Origin: Verrucomicrobiota bacterium
GTDB taxonomy: Bacteria; Verrucomicrobiota; Verrucomicrobiia; Chthoniobacterales; Terrimicrobiaceae
Direction: 5' to 3'
Length of the DNA: 64,000 nt
Assembly (NCBI GenBank): GCA_017305195.1
Contig: JAFKMU010000036.1
Location: 1 to 64,000 of the forward strand
Shown here: piece by piece, positions 1-7,894 of the stretch
Layout of the letters: every line of letters begins with the position of its first letter
How positions within the stretch are numbered: the first letter of the stretch is position 1
The notes under the pieces: generated by a model
Seen by the model: the letters and a program-made list of their open reading frames with translations, nothing else
Told to the model about the DNA's origin: nothing
Databases searched by the model: none
Position numbers and translations under genes: made by a program

Positions 1-224
1 ACTTCAAAGGCTCGTGCCAACACCCCGGAGCGTGTCCAGCGCCTCAAACGGGTATAAATCGTGTGCCAGTTCCCGTACTTCTCAGGGAGCTTGCGCCACT
101 TCGCTCCATTCTCCGCAATGTAGAGTATCGCGTTCAAGGCCTTGAGATTGCTGTACTTCAAGCTGCCTCGGTGCTTCGGAAAGCAGTGCTCTATCCTTTC
201 GTAGTGCTCCTCACTTAACTCCAT
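1..224 (-). CDS. IS5-family transposase, N-terminal part (partial)
   Basis: The minus strand encodes an open frame from an ATG at 224 to the window edge, about 74 residues. It contains the segment ENGAKWRKLPEKYGNWHT, typical of the N-terminal DUF4096-like domain of IS5/IS427-type transposases, which binds the element ends. A purine-rich GGGAAAG sits just upstream of the ATG. The catalytic DDE residues would lie outside the window. Whether the copy is intact cannot be judged. Confidence 0.75.
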   Translation of the reverse strand, partial: MELSEEHYERIEHCFPKHRGSLKYSNLKALNAILYIAENGAKWRKLPEKYGNWHTIYTRLRRWTRSGVLARAFE

Positions 225-280
225 CTTTCCCGCTTAACCTTTTCTACGCCCCCAGGAAAGATATTTATGTTAACACGCCC
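1..280 (-). mobile_element. IS5-family insertion sequence, one end (truncated by window edge)
   Basis: A transposase start (see the CDS here) lies about 55 bases inside an element end. Read on the minus strand, the bases after the pta stop codon (TAG at 282-280) are GGCGTGTTAACAT, which resembles terminal inverted repeats of IS5-family (IS427-type) elements. The target of such elements is often a short CTAG/TNA site, and the pta stop lies in a CTAG, so the stop codon may be part of the target duplication. The other end lies outside the window, so element length and the matching repeat cannot be checked. Confidence 0.6.
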
Positions 281-2373
281 TAGTTCTGGCCGGCCTGGAT
301 GGCGGTGATGGCGATGGTGTAGACGATGTCTTCCACCAGCGCGCCGCGCGAGAGGTCGTTGACCGGGCGCTTGAGGCCCTGGAGCATGGGGCCGATGCTG
401 ATGACATTGGCGCTGCGCTGCACGGCCTTGTAGGTGGTGTTGCCGGTGTTGAGGTCCGGGAACACGTAGACAGTGGCCTTGCCGGCGACGGGGCTGTTGG
501 GCGCCTTGGTGGCGGCGACGTCGGCGATGGCGGCGGCGTCGTACTGGAGCGGGCCGTCGAGCAGGAGGTCGGGGCGCTTTTCCTTCGCGATGCGGGTGGC
601 TTCGCGCACCTTGTCGACATCCACCCCGGAGCCGGAGTGTCCGGTCGAGTAGCTGATCATGGCGACGCGGGCGGGGATGCCGAAGCGCTCGGCGGAGTCG
701 GCGCTCTGGAGAGCGATATCGGCGAGGGTCTCGGCGTCGGGATCGGGATTTACCGCGCAATCGCCGTAGACGAGCACCTGCTCGGGCAGGCACATGAAGA
801 AGATCGACGAAACGGCCTTGGCCTCAGGCTTGGTCTTGATGATCTGGAGCGCGGGGCGGATCGTGTTGGCCGAGGAGTGAACCGCGCCGGAGACGAGGCC
901 GTCGACTTCGCCGAGGGCGAGCATGACGGTGCCGAGCCACACGGTGTCCTCAAGGAGCTCCGCGGCGTCCTTGGGCGTGAGGCCCTTGTGCTTGCGCATC
1001 TCGACCAGCGGGGCGACGTAGTTGCCTCGGATCGTGGCCGGGTCGACGAGTTCCAGGCTCGAGGGGAGCTGGATCTCCTGGGCGTCGGCGATGCGGCGGA
1101 TTTCATCCGGCGGGCCGAGGAGGACGCACTTGGCGATGCCGCGCTGGGCGCAGAGCGACGCAGCCAGGATCGTGCGCGGCTCGGTGCCTTCCGGCAGGAC
1201 GATGCGCTTTTCGAATTCGCGGGCGCGTTCCGTGATGCGGTAACAGAAGGCGGCCGGGGACATGCGAGCCTCGACTGGAAGGGCGGCGTGGGCGGCGAGC
1301 CAGTCGGCGTCGACAAAATGGGAAACGTGATCCATGACGAGCTGGACGCGCTCAAGGTCGTCAGCGGGCACCTCGCTGCCCATCTGGCTGAGGGCGGTGG
1401 CGGTGTTGTAGCTGTTGCTGCGGACATGCAGGACCGGGAGGCCGGTTTCCCAGCCCGGTTCGCAGAACTTCATCATGTCGTCATCCAGATCGAGGTCGCC
1501 CGTGAGGATGAGTCCGCCGATCGGGGCCTTGAGGGCGGCGAGAGCGATCGCCGTGATGACGTCGTAACGATCGCTCGGGGTGATGAGCATCGCGCCCGCC
1601 TGGAAGGTGTGGATGAGATTGGGCACCGTGCGGGCGAGCACGGTCATGTTTTTCACGCGGCGGCTCTCGATTTCCCCGGCATAAAGCACCTCCGCATTCA
1701 GGTGGCGGGCGATGTCGATGGCGCGAGGGTGGGTGAGGGTCGGGTTGTCCGGGATCGCGCCGATGAGGGGAAACTCGCTGTGGCCGAGGCGGCGGCTGCG
1801 CGAGGCGACATAGGACGCGGCGTCCTGGAAGGTCTTGGCCTTCATATCGGGCACGCGATTGAGGATGCAGCCGATGACCGGGCCGGACTCCACCCCGCCG
1901 TATTGCCGGGCGGTGAACTCGAGGCGGTCCTCAAACTCCTCCATGGTCAGGCCCGCCAGCGAACCGACGAGAATGACATCGGCGGACAGGGTGCGGACGA
2001 GGAGGCGGTTCAGCTCCGCGCCGCCGGGGAGGTCGGGCGTATAGACGAGGCCCTCGACCACGACGACATCGGCGTCGCCTGCGGAACGGTGAAAGTTGCC
2101 CACGACCTTTTCCATGAGCTCGTCCATGCGGTCGGCCGAGATCAGGCGCTCGGCGTCCTCGAGCGCGATGGGCTCGACAGGATTCAGGTTTGTCCGCTCG
2201 CGGATGAAATGGGTGGAGCGCTCGGGACCCTCATCCTCCTTGGTGGGTTGTCCGATGGGCTTGCAGAAGGCGACTCGGATTCCGCGTTTGTCGAGCGCGC
2301 TGACGAGCCCGAGAGCGATGGAGGTGATTCCCGCGCCGGTGCTGCATGGGGCGAGATAGAGGGTATGAGGCAT
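280..2373 (-). CDS. pta: Phosphate acetyltransferase (long, DRTGG-domain type)
   Basis: Interconverts acetyl-CoA and acetyl phosphate in the cytoplasm, and with AckA forms the acetate overflow/assimilation pathway. The protein has 697 residues, matching the long Pta class: an N-terminal P-loop-like region (APCSTGAGITS near residue 8), a central DRTGG-type regulatory domain around residues 215-330, and a C-terminal PTA domain (about 375-690) ending with the conserved GPMLQGLKRPVNDLSRG segment. It starts 7 bases after the ackA stop, so the two genes form an ackA-pta operon. An IS element abuts its stop codon but the C-terminus looks complete. Confidence 0.95.
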   Translation of the reverse strand: MPHTLYLAPCSTGAGITSIALGLVSALDKRGIRVAFCKPIGQPTKEDEGPERSTHFIRERTNLNPVEPIALEDAERLISADRMDELMEKVVGNFHRSAGDADVVVVEGLVYTPDLPGGAELNRLLVRTLSADVILVGSLAGLTMEEFEDRLEFTARQYGGVESGPVIGCILNRVPDMKAKTFQDAASYVASRSRRLGHSEFPLIGAIPDNPTLTHPRAIDIARHLNAEVLYAGEIESRRVKNMTVLARTVPNLIHTFQAGAMLITPSDRYDVITAIALAALKAPIGGLILTGDLDLDDDMMKFCEPGWETGLPVLHVRSNSYNTATALSQMGSEVPADDLERVQLVMDHVSHFVDADWLAAHAALPVEARMSPAAFCYRITERAREFEKRIVLPEGTEPRTILAASLCAQRGIAKCVLLGPPDEIRRIADAQEIQLPSSLELVDPATIRGNYVAPLVEMRKHKGLTPKDAAELLEDTVWLGTVMLALGEVDGLVSGAVHSSANTIRPALQIIKTKPEAKAVSSIFFMCLPEQVLVYGDCAVNPDPDAETLADIALQSADSAERFGIPARVAMISYSTGHSGSGVDVDKVREATRIAKEKRPDLLLDGPLQYDAAAIADVAATKAPNSPVAGKATVYVFPDLNTGNTTYKAVQRSANVISIGPMLQGLKRPVNDLSRGALVEDIVYTIAITAIQAGQN

Positions 2374-2380
2374 GGTTGGG

Positions 2381-3559
2381 TTATGAGGCTAGGGCAGGCA
2401 CGAACCGCGCCGTTTCCCGGGCGATGACGAGCTCTTCGTTCGTCGGCACCACCATGGCGAGGACGGGGGAATCTCCAGTGGTGATGCGTCCATTGGCCGG
2501 GCGGCCGTGCTGGTTGTTGAGTTCGCTGTCGACCTGCGGACGGAGCAGGGACAAAAACGAAAGGGTCTTCTCGCGGACGAGCGCGGAGTTTTCACCGATG
2601 CCGCCTGTGAAGACAAGGGCGTCGATGCGGTCGAGCGAGGCGCTCATGCCGAGGATGTGCTTGGCCAGGCGGAAGCAGAACATGTCGATGGCGAGCGCGG
2701 CGCGCTGGTGTCCGCTCGCCGCCGCCTCGGCCAGGGTGCGCATGTCATTGCTGAGGCCGGAGATGCCGAGGAGGCCGCTCTCGCGGTTCACCATGGCGGT
2801 CACCTCGGAGAGCGTGCAGCCCGTGCGGCGGGTGAGATACTCGTGGAGGTTGGCGTCGACGTCGCCCGACCGCGTGCCCATGATGAGTCCCTCGAGCGGG
2901 GTGAGGCCCATCGAGGTGTCGTAGCTCTTGCCCTCGCGGATGGCGCAGGTGCTGGAGCCATTGCCGAGGTGCATCGTGATGAGATGCAGGTCCTCGAGCG
3001 GTTTGCCGATGCGCTTGGCGGCCTCGCTTGCGACATAGCGGTGGCTCGTGCCGTGAAAACCGTATTTGCGCACCTTCTCGTTGGTATAGAGGGAGTAAGG
3101 CAATGCGTAGAGGTAAGCGCGCTTGGGCATCGTCTGGTGAAACGCCGTGTCGAAGACAACGACATGCGGGAGGTCGGGGAATTTTTTGCGCGCGGCCTCG
3201 ATGCCCATCACGTGGGCGGGATTGTGCAGCGGGGCGAGGTCGGAGGCGGCTCCGATCAACTCGACCACCTTGTCGTCCACCAGCACGCTTTCCGTGAAGT
3301 ATTCGCCGCCATGCACGATGCGGTGGCCGACGCCCACGATGTCGCCATCGATGTGGCTCAGGATCTTGTCCAGCGCGTCGCCATGCGTTGCATTCGGCAC
3401 CTGGAACTCCAGCTTGACCGGCTGGCGGATATTGACGACAGCCTCGGGCGTGCCAAGCCTTTCAGCCAGCCCGTAAGCCACCGTTTTCCCGTCTTCGGGA
3501 TTGATCAAGGTGAACTTGAGAGACGAACTCCCACAATTGACGACGAATATCAGACCCAT
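2381..3559 (-). CDS. ackA: Acetate kinase
   Basis: Converts acetyl phosphate and ADP to acetate and ATP. The protein has 392 residues when started at the ATG at 3559, giving the family N-terminus MGLIFVVNCGSSSLKF; a longer upstream open frame adds about 105 unrelated residues and is rejected. Family motifs visible are GYGFHGTSHRY-like KYGFHGTSHRY, HLGNGSS, MGTRSGDVD and FTGGIGEN. It is the first gene of an ackA-pta operon and is divergent from the small membrane protein at 3725, with about 165 bases of shared promoter region between them. Confidence 0.95.
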   Translation of the reverse strand: MGLIFVVNCGSSSLKFTLINPEDGKTVAYGLAERLGTPEAVVNIRQPVKLEFQVPNATHGDALDKILSHIDGDIVGVGHRIVHGGEYFTESVLVDDKVVELIGAASDLAPLHNPAHVMGIEAARKKFPDLPHVVVFDTAFHQTMPKRAYLYALPYSLYTNEKVRKYGFHGTSHRYVASEAAKRIGKPLEDLHLITMHLGNGSSTCAIREGKSYDTSMGLTPLEGLIMGTRSGDVDANLHEYLTRRTGCTLSEVTAMVNRESGLLGISGLSNDMRTLAEAAASGHQRAALAIDMFCFRLAKHILGMSASLDRIDALVFTGGIGENSALVREKTLSFLSLLRPQVDSELNNQHGRPANGRITTGDSPVLAMVVPTNEELVIARETARFVPALAS

Positions 3560-3724
3560 CTTTGGATGCGCTGGAGCGCTATTGTCTATTTCGCCATGAA
3601 TTCGCGAAAAGAGTAAGAAAGAACAGTCGGCCAACGTGAAAAAATCGTTTCCTCCCTCGGGAAAAAACCTTCTGCTAAGAAGCATTGGCAGCGGGCCGAT
3701 AACATTTAGCCTCTGATTTTCCCT

Positions 3725-4267
3725 ATGACCCGAAGCTTTACCGCCACCTTTACCCCAGCCCTCGCGATCCACGCCGTGCGCGTTTTCCTGTGGCGCCAGA
3801 TCCGCGTGAGCGGCCTGGCCATGGTCGCGATCACGCTGGGGATCGCGGTCTACCTGTTCGTCCGGACGCCGCACGACTGGCTGGGTTTTCTGCTGGTCGC
3901 GCTGGTGGCCGGGCTGATGGGCGTCTTCCTGGTGGATTACCTGCGCCGTCGCTCGGAGGCGCTGGCCTGGCTGAAGACCTTCGGTTCGCAGGACCTGCGG
4001 TATGAATTGACCGATGACTCGCTCACCATCGAGGGTCCGGCGCGGCGGCTGACGATTTCGTGGAACGCGATCTTCGGTCTCTGGCGTGGCGAGCGCGTGT
4101 GGCTGGCCTTCACCGACAGGGCTTCGTTTTTGACCGTTCCCGCCCAGGGGCCGTCAGCCGAGGATCTGGAGTTCATCGCAGGCAGGATCGCCTTGCACGA
4201 TCGCCCGATCCCCTGGGCGCACAAGAGACTCCGGCCGGCGGTCGGCTGTGCGCCCAAGAAGGGCTAG
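3725..4267 (+). CDS. YcxB-like small membrane protein
   Basis: A 180-residue protein of unknown function. Two adjacent hydrophobic segments (about residues 28-46 and 52-73) are followed by a soluble domain with a pattern of strands (YELTDDSLTIEGPARRLTISWNAI) typical of YcxB-like proteins, in which two helices precede a PH-like beta domain. The domain likely faces the cytoplasm. It is divergent from ackA and its stop lies 3 bases before the stop of the convergent galactokinase gene. No catalytic residues can be recognised. Confidence 0.6.
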   Translation: MTRSFTATFTPALAIHAVRVFLWRQIRVSGLAMVAITLGIAVYLFVRTPHDWLGFLLVALVAGLMGVFLVDYLRRRSEALAWLKTFGSQDLRYELTDDSLTIEGPARRLTISWNAIFGLWRGERVWLAFTDRASFLTVPAQGPSAEDLEFIAGRIALHDRPIPWAHKRLRPAVGCAPKKG

Positions 4268-4270
4268 ACT

Positions 4271-5350
4271 TCAGGTGTGCAGGATGGCGCCGTCGCCAAT
4301 CTCGCAGCGATAGGTGGCGGCATCGTGGCCAGTGGCCTTCTTGTATTCCTCGGCGATGATCGGGGCCACGGTGTCGTAGGCATCGTTGTCGGCGAGCGCA
4401 ACGACTGCTCCGCCGAATCCGCCGCCCGTGAGACGGGCTCCGTAGATACCCTTTTGCGCCTTGGCGATGGTCACGATGGCGTCCAGCTCCGGCGTGCTGT
4501 TTTCAAAGTTCTCGATCGAGCTCTGGTGCGAGGCGCTCATGAGCTTGCCAAACCCGGCGGCATCTCCGGCGCGGAGGAGCTGGAGGGCGGCGAAGACGCG
4601 TTCGTTTTCCCCGACGACGTGGCGGGCGCGGCGCTTCACGATATCCGGCATTTTCGCGGCCTCGAGTTGCTCGCTCGTGACGTCGCGGAGCGCGGGCACG
4701 CCCATGAGGCGGGCGGCCTCGAAGCATTGGTCCCGGCGTTCATTGTACTCGCCGCCGGTGAGGGCGTGCTTCACGCCGGAGTTGATGATGATGAGCCCGA
4801 CGCCTTGCGGGAAGGGGATCGTCTCGACGGATTCCGCCCGGCAGTCGAGGAAGATGGCATGCTCCTTTTCGCCAAACACCGAGGAGACCTGGTCGAGCAG
4901 GCCGCAACTCACACCGACAAACTCGTTTTCCGCCTTGCGGGCCAGCTTGGCCAGCGGCAGGGGATCGATCTGGAAGTCGAAAAGGCGGGAGAGCAGGAGG
5001 GCGGTGCAGACCTCCAGCGCGGCGGAACTCGACAGCCCGGCCCCGAGCGGGAGGGTGCTGGAGAAGTCGGCTTCATAGCCCTTGATGGGATATCCCGCTT
5101 CCTTGAGCACCTGGGTGACGCCGAGTGGATAATCCGACCAGCTGTCGGCGGGCTTGAGATTGCCGAGATCGGCGCATACCACTCCGGGGATTCCCTCGGA
5201 GGTCAGGACGACCTTGCCATCTTCGCGGGTCTTGCCCTGGGCGGAGATCCCCAGGTGGGTGGCGGCGGAGAGCACGACGCCCCCATTGTAGTCGGTGTGA
5301 TTGCCGAGAAGCTCCACTCGGCCGGGCGCGAAAGATTTGGCAGACAGCAT
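4271..5350 (-). CDS. galK: Galactokinase-family GHMP kinase
   Basis: Predicted to phosphorylate galactose or a related sugar at C1 with ATP. The start at 5350 gives 359 residues and the typical N-terminus with the sugar-binding signature at residues 10-21, GRVELLGNHTDY. The GHMP ATP-binding motif LGAGLSSSAALE and the C-terminal GGGFGGAVVAL motif are present. The signature differs from the usual galactokinase pattern (GRxN[LIV]IG[DE]HxDY) at two places: Glu13 replaces Asn, and Asn17 replaces the acidic residue that contacts the sugar. Substrate may therefore not be plain galactose. No galT or galE is adjacent. Upstream in-frame sequence would add about 60 residues without family similarity and was not used. 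Confidence 0.85.
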   Translation of the reverse strand: MLSAKSFAPGRVELLGNHTDYNGGVVLSAATHLGISAQGKTREDGKVVLTSEGIPGVVCADLGNLKPADSWSDYPLGVTQVLKEAGYPIKGYEADFSSTLPLGAGLSSSAALEVCTALLLSRLFDFQIDPLPLAKLARKAENEFVGVSCGLLDQVSSVFGEKEHAIFLDCRAESVETIPFPQGVGLIIINSGVKHALTGGEYNERRDQCFEAARLMGVPALRDVTSEQLEAAKMPDIVKRRARHVVGENERVFAALQLLRAGDAAGFGKLMSASHQSSIENFENSTPELDAIVTIAKAQKGIYGARLTGGGFGGAVVALADNDAYDTVAPIIAEEYKKATGHDAATYRCEIGDGAILHT

Positions 5351-5451
5351 CGCGGTATCCCTTATCACGAAGTCCGGGCGCGGGGCAATATCGTGAGCTT
5401 GCCAAGGTATGCAACTGTGCGAGACTGCTGTTGTAACCCAACATTGCGCAT

Positions 5452-5865
5452 ATGTCTGAGACCAACCTGCCAGAAGATGCGACGAAGGTCGCCAACCAGA
5501 AGCTCGAAAGCAGTGCTGAGCACGCCAAGGCTGCACTGAACGCCGCGACCGAAGCCGGCAAGGCGGTTTCGGAAACCGTCAAACAACACGCCCATTCCGT
5601 CTACGAGACGGGCCGGGAGCATCTCTCCGCCGCCGCTCGCGACATTTCCGAAGCCGGCAAGGCGAAATACGAGGAACTGCGCGGGCAGGCGACGAATATC
5701 GCCGGACAGTACAAGACCCGCGCGCAATCCGCTCTCTCCGACGCCCAGGCCAAGGCCCAGGGCTTCCAGGGTGATGCGGAAACCTACGTCCGCGAAAATC
5801 CGCTCCGTGCCGTCGCCATCGCGCTTGGAGTTGGTTTTGTTCTTGGCGTCCTTTTCCGCCGCTAA
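5452..5865 (+). CDS. YqjD/ElaB-like (DUF883) membrane-anchored protein
   Basis: A 137-residue protein made of a long Ala/Lys/Glu-rich helical region (residues 1-110) and a single C-terminal hydrophobic anchor (ENPLRAVAIALGVGFVLGVLFRR). This is the layout of the ElaB/YqjD/DUF883 family, whose E. coli members are inner-membrane proteins that bind ribosomes in stationary phase. It is the first of three closely spaced genes resembling the E. coli yqjD-yqjE-yqjK set, which supports the family call. The exact function here is not known. Confidence 0.75.
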   Translation: MSETNLPEDATKVANQKLESSAEHAKAALNAATEAGKAVSETVKQHAHSVYETGREHLSAAARDISEAGKAKYEELRGQATNIAGQYKTRAQSALSDAQAKAQGFQGDAETYVRENPLRAVAIALGVGFVLGVLFRR

Positions 5866-5883
5866 CCGGCGCTAATCCTCGAG

Positions 5884-6297
5884 ATGAGCGCTGCCGCCGT
5901 ACCGCCCCCCGAGGGGCGGGGGGAAACCCATGGCCTGATCGATGCGATTACGCACCTTTGCGGATCGCTCGGTCGGCATATCCATGCCTTGTCCTCCCTT
6001 GCGGGAGTCGAGGCCAAGGAAGCGGCGGGCGTTTATCTCCGGGTGATTATCGCGGTGGTGGCCGGCCTCGTGCTGGCGCTCTTTGCCTATCTGCTGATCC
6101 TGCTGTTTGTCGCCTTCCTCCTCGCCCTGCTGGGCGTGAGCTGGCTATGGATCACGCTCGGGCTCGGCCTTTTGCACGTGGGCGGGATCATTGGCTGTTA
6201 CGTGTTCATACGCGGACAGGTCCGGAAACCCGTTTTTGCCATCACCCAGGAGGAGCTTCGCAAGGACTTCGCCTCGCTGAAATCTTTCCGTCTATGA
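5884..6297 (+). CDS. YqjE-like / holin-superfamily membrane protein
   Basis: A 137-residue protein with two hydrophobic hairpin segments (about residues 50-80 and 85-110) and a charged C-terminus, the pattern of YqjE and the 'phage holin family' domain. It is the middle gene of a yqjD-yqjE-yqjK-like trio: 18 bases separate it from the gene before, and its TGA overlaps the ATG of the next gene. Despite the domain name there is no reason to think it is phage lysis machinery. Confidence 0.7.
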   Translation: MSAAAVPPPEGRGETHGLIDAITHLCGSLGRHIHALSSLAGVEAKEAAGVYLRVIIAVVAGLVLALFAYLLILLFVAFLLALLGVSWLWITLGLGLLHVGGIIGCYVFIRGQVRKPVFAITQEELRKDFASLKSFRL

Positions 6298-6686
6298 GCA
6301 AGGAGCTTCTTCTGAATGAACTGCGGCGTTCCCGCGAGGATCTGAGCCGCGATACCGCCGTGCTCCGGCGGGAGCTCGACTTTGAGGCCAAGGTCAAGCA
6401 GAGCGTGCGCAAGCATTCCTTTGCCTGGATCGGCTCGGCTGCCGCGCTCGGGTGGATGATCGCCGGGCCCAAGAAAAAGACCCGCGTCGTCACCAAGCTC
6501 GTCGGCTCGAAGGGCGAACCGGTCAAGGAAGAAGCCAGGAAGGCCGCTGGTCGCGCCGGGGCTCTCGGCCTCGCCCTCACTGTGGCCAAGTTTGCCTTCC
6601 CCTATCTTCGTCCCGTTCTCACCCAATACGCCGGAAGATACGCAGGAAGATTCGCCGGCGAGCTGGCCCAGCGCTTCGCAAAATAG
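6294..6686 (+). CDS. YqjK-like hypothetical protein
   Basis: A 130-residue protein whose ATG overlaps the stop of the preceding gene (ATGA), indicating translational coupling. It has a charged helical N-terminus (residues 1-40), a weak hydrophobic stretch with the conserved WIGSAAALGWMIAGPKKK, and a basic Ala/Gly-rich C-terminal part. Position and composition fit the third gene of the yqjDEK-type cluster, likely envelope or membrane associated. No enzymatic motif is seen. Confidence 0.6.
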   Translation: MSKELLLNELRRSREDLSRDTAVLRRELDFEAKVKQSVRKHSFAWIGSAAALGWMIAGPKKKTRVVTKLVGSKGEPVKEEARKAAGRAGALGLALTVAKFAFPYLRPVLTQYAGRYAGRFAGELAQRFAK

Positions 6687-6760
6687 CATGCAACCGGACG
6701 AAATTTGAAAATCGTCTTTTTCTGCTTTTTTCAGGGACCGGCGTAAGCATTATTCCGCAA

Positions 6761-7891
6761 GTGACCACCCCAACAGACGCGTCTTCCTCCTCTGTCGAAG
6801 TCGTGAAGGACAACGAAATCCGCACGCTGGACCATGTCGACCAGTATTTGATGGTCGGCAAGGAATCCGATGCCTCGGATATCCACCTCAGCGTCAACTC
6901 CAAGCCGATCTGGCGCCGTTTCGGCCAGCTCGAGCCGATCTGGCAGCAGGCGCCCGTATTGACCGCCGCCGACACCGAGCGGCTGACGATGGGGTTCCTG
7001 ACCGACGCTCAGAAGCAAACCATCGCCGACCGCGGCGACGTCGACTTTGCCTACGCCAACAGCTTCGGCCGCTTCCGTGCCTGCGTCGTCCGGCAGCGTC
7101 TCGGCTACGACCTGACCTTTCGCATCATCAGCAGCCGCGTGCGCTCGATGGACGAGCTGGGCCTGCCGCAGCAGCTCAAGCTGCTCACCCAGTACCAAAA
7201 CGGCCTCGTGCTGGTGACCGGGTCGGTCGGCTCGGGCAAGAGCACCACGCTGGCCGCCCTCGTCGAGGAGATCAACGGCGCCCGTCACGACCATATCATC
7301 ACGCTGGAGGACCCGATCGAGTACGTGATCCGCTCCAAGGGCTGTCACGTCACCCAGCGCGAGGTGCATACGCACACAAAATCCTTTGCCGCCGCCCTGC
7401 GCGGCGCGCTCCGTGAAGATCCGGACGTCATCATGGTCGGTGAAATGCGCGACCTTGAGACGATCTCCCTGGCGATCACGGCCTCCGAGACCGGGCACCT
7501 CGTGCTCGGCACGCTGCACACCAGCAACGCGGCCCGCACGCTCGACCGCGTGCTCGACGTTTTCCCTACAGACCAGCGGGACCAGATCCGCATCATGGTC
7601 AGCGAATCGCTGCGCGGCATTATCAGCCAGCAGCTCGTTCCCCGCGCCGATGGCCGCGGCCGCTGCCTGGCGATGGAAATCCTGATGAACAACCCGGCCG
7701 TGGGCAACCTCATCCGCGAGGGCAAGACCTACATGCTGCCGGGCGTGATCCAGACCGGGCGCAAGCAGGGCATGCAGCTGATGGACGACGCGATCGCGTC
7801 GCTCTTTCATCAGGGCCTCATTTCGGTCGAGGAGGCGTTCTATCGCTCGGAGAACAAGCAGGTCATGCGGCAGGTCCTGGGGATTCACTGA
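6761..7891 (+). CDS. PilT/PilU-family twitching motility ATPase (first copy)
   Basis: A hexameric AAA-type secretion ATPase thought to drive type IV pilus retraction. An N-terminal PAS-like domain (SDASDIHLSV) is followed by Walker A GSVGSGKST near residue 155, Asp box, Walker B DPDVIMVGEMRD near residue 222, and the His box TGHLVLGTLHT. The start is uncertain: no ATG gives the normal N-terminus, so the GTG at 6761 (376 residues) was chosen over a GTG near 6803 and the ATG of MVGKESD. It is followed 3 bases later by a second PilT homologue, the arrangement seen for pilT-pilU pairs, although no other pilus genes are in the window. Confidence 0.85.
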   Translation: MTTPTDASSSSVEVVKDNEIRTLDHVDQYLMVGKESDASDIHLSVNSKPIWRRFGQLEPIWQQAPVLTAADTERLTMGFLTDAQKQTIADRGDVDFAYANSFGRFRACVVRQRLGYDLTFRIISSRVRSMDELGLPQQLKLLTQYQNGLVLVTGSVGSGKSTTLAALVEEINGARHDHIITLEDPIEYVIRSKGCHVTQREVHTHTKSFAAALRGALREDPDVIMVGEMRDLETISLAITASETGHLVLGTLHTSNAARTLDRVLDVFPTDQRDQIRIMVSESLRGIISQQLVPRADGRGRCLAMEILMNNPAVGNLIREGKTYMLPGVIQTGRKQGMQLMDDAIASLFHQGLISVEEAFYRSENKQVMRQVLGIH

Positions 7892-7894
7892 GCC

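Noticed and set aside
637..2427. 596-codon open frame on the plus strand opposite pta
   Set aside because: It is antisense to a full-length Pta with all family motifs; the long frame is a by-product of high-GC codon bias.
3560..3874. 105-residue N-terminal extension of acetate kinase
   Set aside because: No family similarity, overlaps the divergent gene, and the internal ATG gives the exact family N-terminus.
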